Assembly: GCA_963682175.1 (NCBI GenBank)
Contig: OY821771.1
Location: 32,446,201-32,510,200 of the forward strand
DNA: 64,000 nucleotides
Direction of reading: 5' to 3'
Source of the DNA: Triglochin maritima
Taxonomy: Eukaryota; Streptophyta; Magnoliopsida; Alismatales; Juncaginaceae
Made by a program: the position numbers and the translations under genes. Below the pieces are notes generated by a model. That model was not told the origin of the DNA. It searched no databases and saw nothing but the letters and a program-made list of their open reading frames with translations. How positions within the stretch are numbered: the first letter of the stretch is position 1; each line of letters starts with the position of its first letter. This document shows positions 59,718-64,000 of the stretch, piece after piece.

Positions 59718-61206
59718 TGTAGGATCGTGTGTGGTCGGATTTATCTAATCACTTTAGGGTTAATTAACCTCTTCTTGCTTAATCAAAGATGCAGTGGAAA
59801 TAATCAAACAAAAGCAAGTAAAGACAAGAAATTAGCAAACCACACAAAGTCACCGGAAGATTTTTATAGAGGTTTGGCCTCCCACCTACTTCCTCTCTTG
59901 CAAGCTCTGTTTGACCTCCCTTGAGCTCCTCCTACGTCTTCACTATCAATCTCGTTTCGGGCCGAAATTAAACCTGTTACACCACAAGCTCCACGATCAA
60001 CCTTGCTAGCTTGATATCTTCCTCTAACAATTTGAGAGCGGACACTTCAGGCTTTCATCAAAATCCTTGCTTCTTGATAGAAAAATGAGTGGAACAATCA
60101 CCCTCTAACTTTAGCACACTTAGAGTAAGATATGGAAATGATCTAAAGTGTGGAATTTTGGCTTGGAGAGTAGGATTGAGGAATTTGGAGCTTGGGAGTT
60201 TCTCCTAGATGTATTGGACAATTTGGAGTGTAAGAGTTATTAAATTGTGTCTTGGTAATATCTATTTATAGGCTCATAAGAGGTTATAGCCGTTGTGATT
60301 AAAGAGGAAAGTGGTTGTGTAAGAAAACACAAAACAGTGAAGTGCAGGTCACAGTTCAGAACAAATTCGGTAGACCGAATCGGGCATAACGGTCGACCGC
60401 TCAAAAAAATCTGGCTATTACTTAAGTTCACTTTAGTGAATGGTCGAACTAAATTGTGATAGGGTGCCGTACAGAACTAAGTTCTGGGGGTTTTAGTCTA
60501 GTAAAAGATGGATCGGTTCGAACGGTAAATTCCAAGCACTACTGGGTTCATGGAGAAAGGTGTTTCGGTCGACCGAGATCTTGGAGATGTTCGACCAGAA
60601 ACTTCAGAGTGTTTAGGGTGACCAAATTTGATATAATCGGTCGACCTCTAGGTATAAATCCGTCGACCAGAAGTCAGGGAATTTTGGGTTTTGGGGAATC
60701 CGACCGTTGTAGAAAACGACAAATCTAATGGTCGAGTGACACATGTAGACGGTCAGACGAAAAGTCTCAAATGGACTACCGGTACAACACTTAAGCTAGA
60801 AGTATTAACAGCCCAATCGGTCGAACGAGGAACTCGTTCCGGTCGACCGATTTGGCACTGGCAGATCAGGTTTGTATTAAGTGTTTTCCGGTCATAGTTT
60901 GAGTGATCTATTGAAGTCCAATTGATTTGAAATTTTGTGTGTGACTTCTACAAGGAACCTAGTGTTTATTTACTCTTGTATGATCAAGTACACATAGTTC
61001 CTAAGACACAAAAGAAATACAAATTACATGTCTTCAAATGAGCTTGATTACATGTCTTGACTTGAATCCTTTCTTCCTTGAGTCTTGATCACCTGTAGAA
61101 TTTAGCACAATACAATATATATGCTATGAATGGTGTACTACTCTACATTGATTAAGATTAGGTTGATTAAATCATCAGAACAGAGATTAAGACCAAAAAG
61201 CCAACA
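59718..61206 (-). repeat. Family A-type LTR, 3' LTR of the truncated element
   Basis: 1,489 bp, from CCTACA end (TGTAGG on plus at 59718) to the TGTTGG start (CCAACA at 61206). It carries palindrome island 9 (60365-60850) and a TATA-like TATAAATAGA on the minus strand near 60270. It diverges clearly from the 44.8-kb copies, so it is an older or separate subfamily. Confidence 0.85.
60365..60850. repeat. CGGTCGACCG palindrome island 9 (LTR A subfamily)
   Basis: About ten decayed copies; good ones are near 60390, 60565 and 60840. Others read GGTAGACCG, GTCGACCAG and GGTCGAACG. Confidence 0.8.
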
Positions 61207-61225
61207 TGCTCCCTTTTTTTTATGA
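61207..61225 (-). promoter_or_regulatory. Polypurine tract of the truncated element
   Basis: The minus strand reads ATAAAAAAAAGGGAGCA just before the LTR start TGTTGG. Confidence 0.7.
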
Positions 61226-61480
61226 TGACAACCTATATCTTAATACTTGAAATTTCTAAATGTAAACTATGCAATCAAATGCTCCCTCTATGGATGTGCA
61301 TAGTTTTTATTCAATTTGTACTCAAATAATCTCTATGGATTACCCCCTAATAATCTCTCCCCTTTGACATCTATCAAAAATATGATTTATTATGAAATTG
61401 TTATTTCTCCTCCTAAATTCTTGTAATGAAGTTGCTCCCACTATATTTTGCACTTCATTACCCTATGTATATGATATTCA

Positions 61481-61702
61481 TTAAGCTCCCCTTTCATATT
61501 CCTTCATTTTTGTTCTAGTTAGAGTGGCTAACTCTTCTTCATTTGGTGGGGTGTATGAGTTTTGGATGAAGATCCAATACTTAAGGTCATTAGAAATAAA
61601 GAATATTTTCATCATATTCTTCCAACAGTCATAATTTGACTCATTAAGCAAAAGAGGTCTAGTTGTGCATAAACCCTCTACATGATTAGATGTTGAAGCC
61701 AT
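61481..61702 (-). pseudogene. Copia-type gag N-terminal remnant
   Basis: MASTSNHVEGLCTTRP, then NYDCWKNMMKIFF and LKYWIFIQNSYTPPNEEE, matching the start of the gag at 49762. It then runs out at 61481 where the 3' end of the internal region is joined, so most of gag is deleted. It follows the primer-binding site on the minus strand. Confidence 0.85.
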
Positions 61703-61742
61703 GATAAATAGAGAAATATATATATGTGAAATTTAGCACCTA

Positions 61743-61757
61743 TGCTCTGATACCAAA
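61743..61757 (-). promoter_or_regulatory. Primer-binding site, initiator tRNA-Met type
   Basis: The minus strand reads TTTGGTATCAGAGCA immediately after the 5' LTR. Confidence 0.88.
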
Positions 61758-63300
61758 TGTAGGATCGATGTGTGTCTCTAAATCTAATTAATTTTAAGCT
61801 TTAATCTCTACCTAAACAATCAAAGATGCAGCGTAAACAATAAGGACAAGTAGACACTAGAAATATGCAAACCACAATGGCACCGAAAGATTTTATAGAG
61901 GTCTGGCCTCCCTCCTACTTCCTCTCTTGCAAGCTCCGCTCGACTCCACGAGCTCCGCTTACGACTTCACTATCAATCTCGTTCCAGGCTGAGATTAAGC
62001 CTTTACATAGGAAGCTAGCGAACAAATCTTGTCTAGCTTGGTCTCCTCTTCTCACAATCCGAGAAGGAACACTTCGGGCTCTCACCGAAGTCTATACTCA
62101 TTGTCTTGGGATTTGACCAAGACCCTAACATCTTTGACAGACAATTGAGTGGAACAACAATCTCTAACTTGAGCACACTTTGAGTAGCATTTGGATATGA
62201 TCAAAGGTGTCGAATTTAGACTTAAAGTGTAGTGTAGGAGCTTTTGGGATTTGGATACTTCTCTGTAATGTATGACACAATTGTGTGTAGGTGTCTTGTC
62301 TGAACAATGTGTTCAATCATCTATTTATAAGCTCTAAAGGTGTTATAGCCATTGTGACAAAATTAGTAGATGAATGTGTGAGAAACACAAAATAGAAAAA
62401 CACAGGTCACTGTTCTGGTTAAGTTCGGTCGACCGAAACAGGTAAAATGGCCGACCAGATTCTGTCCAAAAAAGGCATCCAGACAGTTCCAGAATCAAAT
62501 GGTCGACCGAATAAGGGGCGGTCGAACGAACGGAGCTATAACTTAAGTGATAGGTCGAACCAAGAGTGGAACGGTCGACCGATTAGGCAGTCCAGAATAA
62601 TTGTCCAGGAAAGTCCAAGGACAAACGGTCGAACAAAATGGTGTATTCGGTCGATCGATAAAAACTGGCACTACGGGGTTCAAGAGATGTCTATGTTCGG
62701 TCGACAAAATCTAGGTCCACGGTCGACCGGTGGTAAAATGTATTTCTGGGGTATGGCTAAAAATGTGAATATGACCGTTGGAATAATACGACGAGTCTAA
62801 CGGTCAAATGACACGTGTAGATGGGTCAAACAAAAAACTCAAAATGGTCGACCAGTTTAACACAATTCGCTAATAGATTAACTGATCCAATCGATCGAAC
62901 AAAGAGCTCGTTCGGTCAACTGATTTTGCTCAGACAGTTCAGGTTTAGGTTTAAGTTTTTTCCAATCTAAGTTTGGGTGACCTATTGAAGTCCAAATGAT
63001 CTGATATTTTGTGTGTGACTTCTATATGAAACCTAGTGTGTATGTGAATGGATTTTAACTCTTGTATACTCAAGATTACATAGATTCATAAGACTCAAAA
63101 GAAATATATATTGCATGTCTTCAATAGCTTGATTACATGTCTTGACTTGAGTTCCTTTCTTCCTTGAGTTTTGATCACCTGTAGATGTTAGCACAAAGCA
63201 ATATATATGTTATGCAATATGTGTTCTACTCTACATTGATTATTATTAAGATTATGTTTATTAAATCATCAAAACATGGATTAAGTCCTAAAAGCCAACA
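61758..63300 (-). repeat. Family A-type LTR, 5' LTR of the truncated element
   Basis: 1,543 bp, ends TGTTGG/CCTACA on the minus strand. It carries palindrome island 10 (62420-62930) and a TATA-like motif TATAAATAG near 62320. It is the partner of 59718-61206 but differs from it more than the two LTRs of the 44.8-kb element differ from each other. Confidence 0.85.
62420..62930. repeat. CGGTCGACCG palindrome island 10 (LTR A subfamily)
   Basis: About thirteen full or decayed copies, e.g. near 62426, 62572, 62650 and 62720, with GGTCGAACG and GGTCGATCG variants. Confidence 0.8.
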
Positions 63301-63545
63301 GAATCAACTTGTGACCAATTTTCAATACAAATATGAACCTTGGTTCTAGCAACAATACCCAAATAACTAGGCCAATAAATTTTATTCTCTCTGATCGGCT
63401 CTAAGAGACGATCAAAGTCCAAAGGCAATGGACCTTCACGTTTTACTTTTTGTTGAAACTCTAACATAAGAGTTGCTTCTCATGGAGGAACCAAAGTCGA
63501 GGCTTCATCGCCATTTTGGGGATGGTTTTTCTTGCTGGGAGCCAT

Positions 63546-63771
63546 TAACATGAAAGAAGACAAAAAAACTTCGAGAATGAGTTCTTGATCCAAGGTTGAA
63601 GCCATTTTGAATATGGTTAACAATTATGAACTCCATAAAGGATAAAAAAATTACTTAGCTAGTAAAATCTCTTATTTTTTTGAAACTATTTTTTACAAGT
63701 GACCATTTTCTGGCAGAATGAATCTCTGACAAAACCAATCAGAATTCTGGGGTGGGTGTTTTTTTTATTAC
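63546..63771. other. CACTA 5' leader and promoter region (minus strand)
   Basis: AT-rich sequence upstream of the ATG at 63545. An in-frame upstream ATG near 63605 exists. No defined element. Confidence 0.4.
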
Positions 63772-63892
63772 CCTACCACGTCGGATAAATTATGCACCGA
63801 CGTGGAAGACACCCTACAACGTCGGATAAATTTAACACCGACGTGGGAGACCCCCTACAACGTCGGATATATTGAACACCGACGTGGAAGAC
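63772..63892. repeat. CACTA subterminal palindromic repeats, right block
   Basis: Three units CTACAACGTCGGATA...ACCGACGTGG of about 42 bp each, the same design as 42165-42592. No terminal CACTA motif follows before the window ends. Confidence 0.85.
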
Positions 63893-64000
63893 ACATACCA
63901 AAAACATGAAACTCGTAATGCATTTCCATATGTATGTTTATAGCCAATAACTTGAAATGAAAGAAGTTTTCGAGGAAACAAACATTTTTCCAACCAACCA

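Larger units (their letters stand above)
58290..63300 (-). mobile_element. Compound of two family A-type gag-only retrotransposons
   Basis: The right part is a small element: 5' LTR 61758-63300, primer-binding site, truncated gag (61481-61702), polypurine tract (61207-61225) and 3' LTR 59718-61206. The left part (58290-59717) is the 3' half of another gag region in the same orientation, lacking its own 3' LTR. The outer flanks in the CACTA gene do not form a target duplication and some codons are lost, so recombination or deletion has reshaped the insertion. Confidence 0.7.
55728..63545 (-). pseudogene. CACTA accessory gene: Transposase_24 domain joined to an Ulp1-like protease, split by a retrotransposon
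   Basis: The start MAPSKKNHPQNGDEA at 63545 is followed by EGPLPLDFDRLLEPIREN and YWPSYLGIVART to 63301. After the retrotransposon complex it resumes with YVGNRWKDFKTKLT and WAEFKRTRLSPEFYGN (58280-57880), the plant transposase (Ptta/En-Spm) signature. Next come KQEHPGRIRGVGSRIG (57660-57600) and a region with GKVYTLKFHHGEQIQ (57300-57090). The C terminus is an Ulp1/C48 domain: His in NDHWMLAVF (56359), Asp in YWFDPLASD (56308) and Cys in TECGYYIM (55962). It ends WYAYFVSRMLQNTI at 55728. Introns are likely. Stops (for example near 63483) mean it is decayed. The role of Ulp1 in CACTA elements is unknown. Confidence 0.78.
42156..64000 (-). mobile_element. CACTA (En/Spm) element with nested insertions, right end outside the window
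   Basis: The left terminus CATTGCTGGAAAAAAAGG is one base from the common plant CACTA end CACTGCTGGAAAAA. It is followed by subterminal palindromic repeats (42165-42592). Its genes run on the minus strand: TNP2 (42894-52900) and a Transposase_24/Ulp1 gene (55728-63545). A second subterminal-type repeat block lies at 63772-63892. Later insertions are solo LTR B (43619-52003), solo LTR B (53280-55444) and a retrotransposon complex (58290-63300). The right terminal repeat is not in the window. Confidence 0.78.

Noticed and set aside
59718..63300. A clean retrotransposon insertion with a target duplication
   Set aside because: The 5-bp flanks (TTAGT and GAATC) do not match and adjacent gag and CACTA codons are missing, so it is a rearranged compound.
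63772..63892. Right end of the CACTA element inside the window
   Set aside because: Only subterminal repeats are seen; no TTTTCCAGCAGTG-type terminus or target duplication occurs before 64000.

Overview
The window is plant nuclear DNA, most likely from a eudicot with a repeat-rich genome. It is AT-rich and has spliced host genes with GT-AG introns. Most of its length is nested plant transposable elements: copia-type gag, solo LTRs, CACTA/EnSpm, FAR1-type Mutator, hAT and PIF/Harbinger. I cannot name the species. I see no rRNA, tRNA, CRISPR array or bacterial-type operon.

Only two host genes can be supported well, both on the minus strand. One encodes the 40S ribosome-assembly factor LTV1 (5230-8622; three coding exons plus an intron in the 3' UTR). 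The other encodes a KRP/ICK cyclin-dependent-kinase inhibitor (36377-39829; three coding exons recognised). Both carry DNA-transposon insertions inside introns.

Layout. 1-1896: two LTR pieces of family B in opposite orientation. 2.5-4.1 kb: a GTCCAG repeat array and GC-rich palindromes. 5.0-8.7 kb: LTV1. 9.1-10.4 kb: a foldback-like element. 11.35-12.80 kb: a solo LTR of family D. 13.20-13.27 kb: a 76-bp hAT MITE with a perfect 8-bp target duplication. 14.07-15.58 kb: LTR B. 15.69-19.42 kb: a complete but dead hAT element. 19.4-20.1 kb: an unidentified ORF. 20.1-22.8 kb: LTR E and a truncated LTR A. 22.8-35.1 kb: a composite Mutator-type block with a plus-strand Ulp1-like protease pseudogene and a minus-strand FAR1/MULE transposase pseudogene, the latter split by solo LTRs A and D. 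35.27-35.78 kb: a hAT MITE. 36.4-39.8 kb: KRP. 40.3-41.6 kb: a tandemly duplicated Harbinger transposase fragment. 41.6-64.0 kb: a deep stack consisting of Harbinger, LTR B, a CACTA element that runs off the window, a solo LTR B inside its TNP2 gene, a gag-only LTR retrotransposon inside that, and a gypsy-like solo LTR inside its 3' LTR. Target-site duplications confirm the inner levels.

Two sequence motifs recur across otherwise unrelated elements and are the most unusual content. The first is a set of ten islands of the 10-bp palindrome CGGTCGACCG, found in LTR families A, B and D. The second is a set of arrays built on TGTCCAGAAT and its complement; five of them lie in non-coding parts of the composite Mutator block and one lies near 2.5 kb. 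All transposon genes seen here carry stops, frameshifts or deletions, so none looks autonomous. Splice sites and target duplications were read by eye; no alignment or database search was run.
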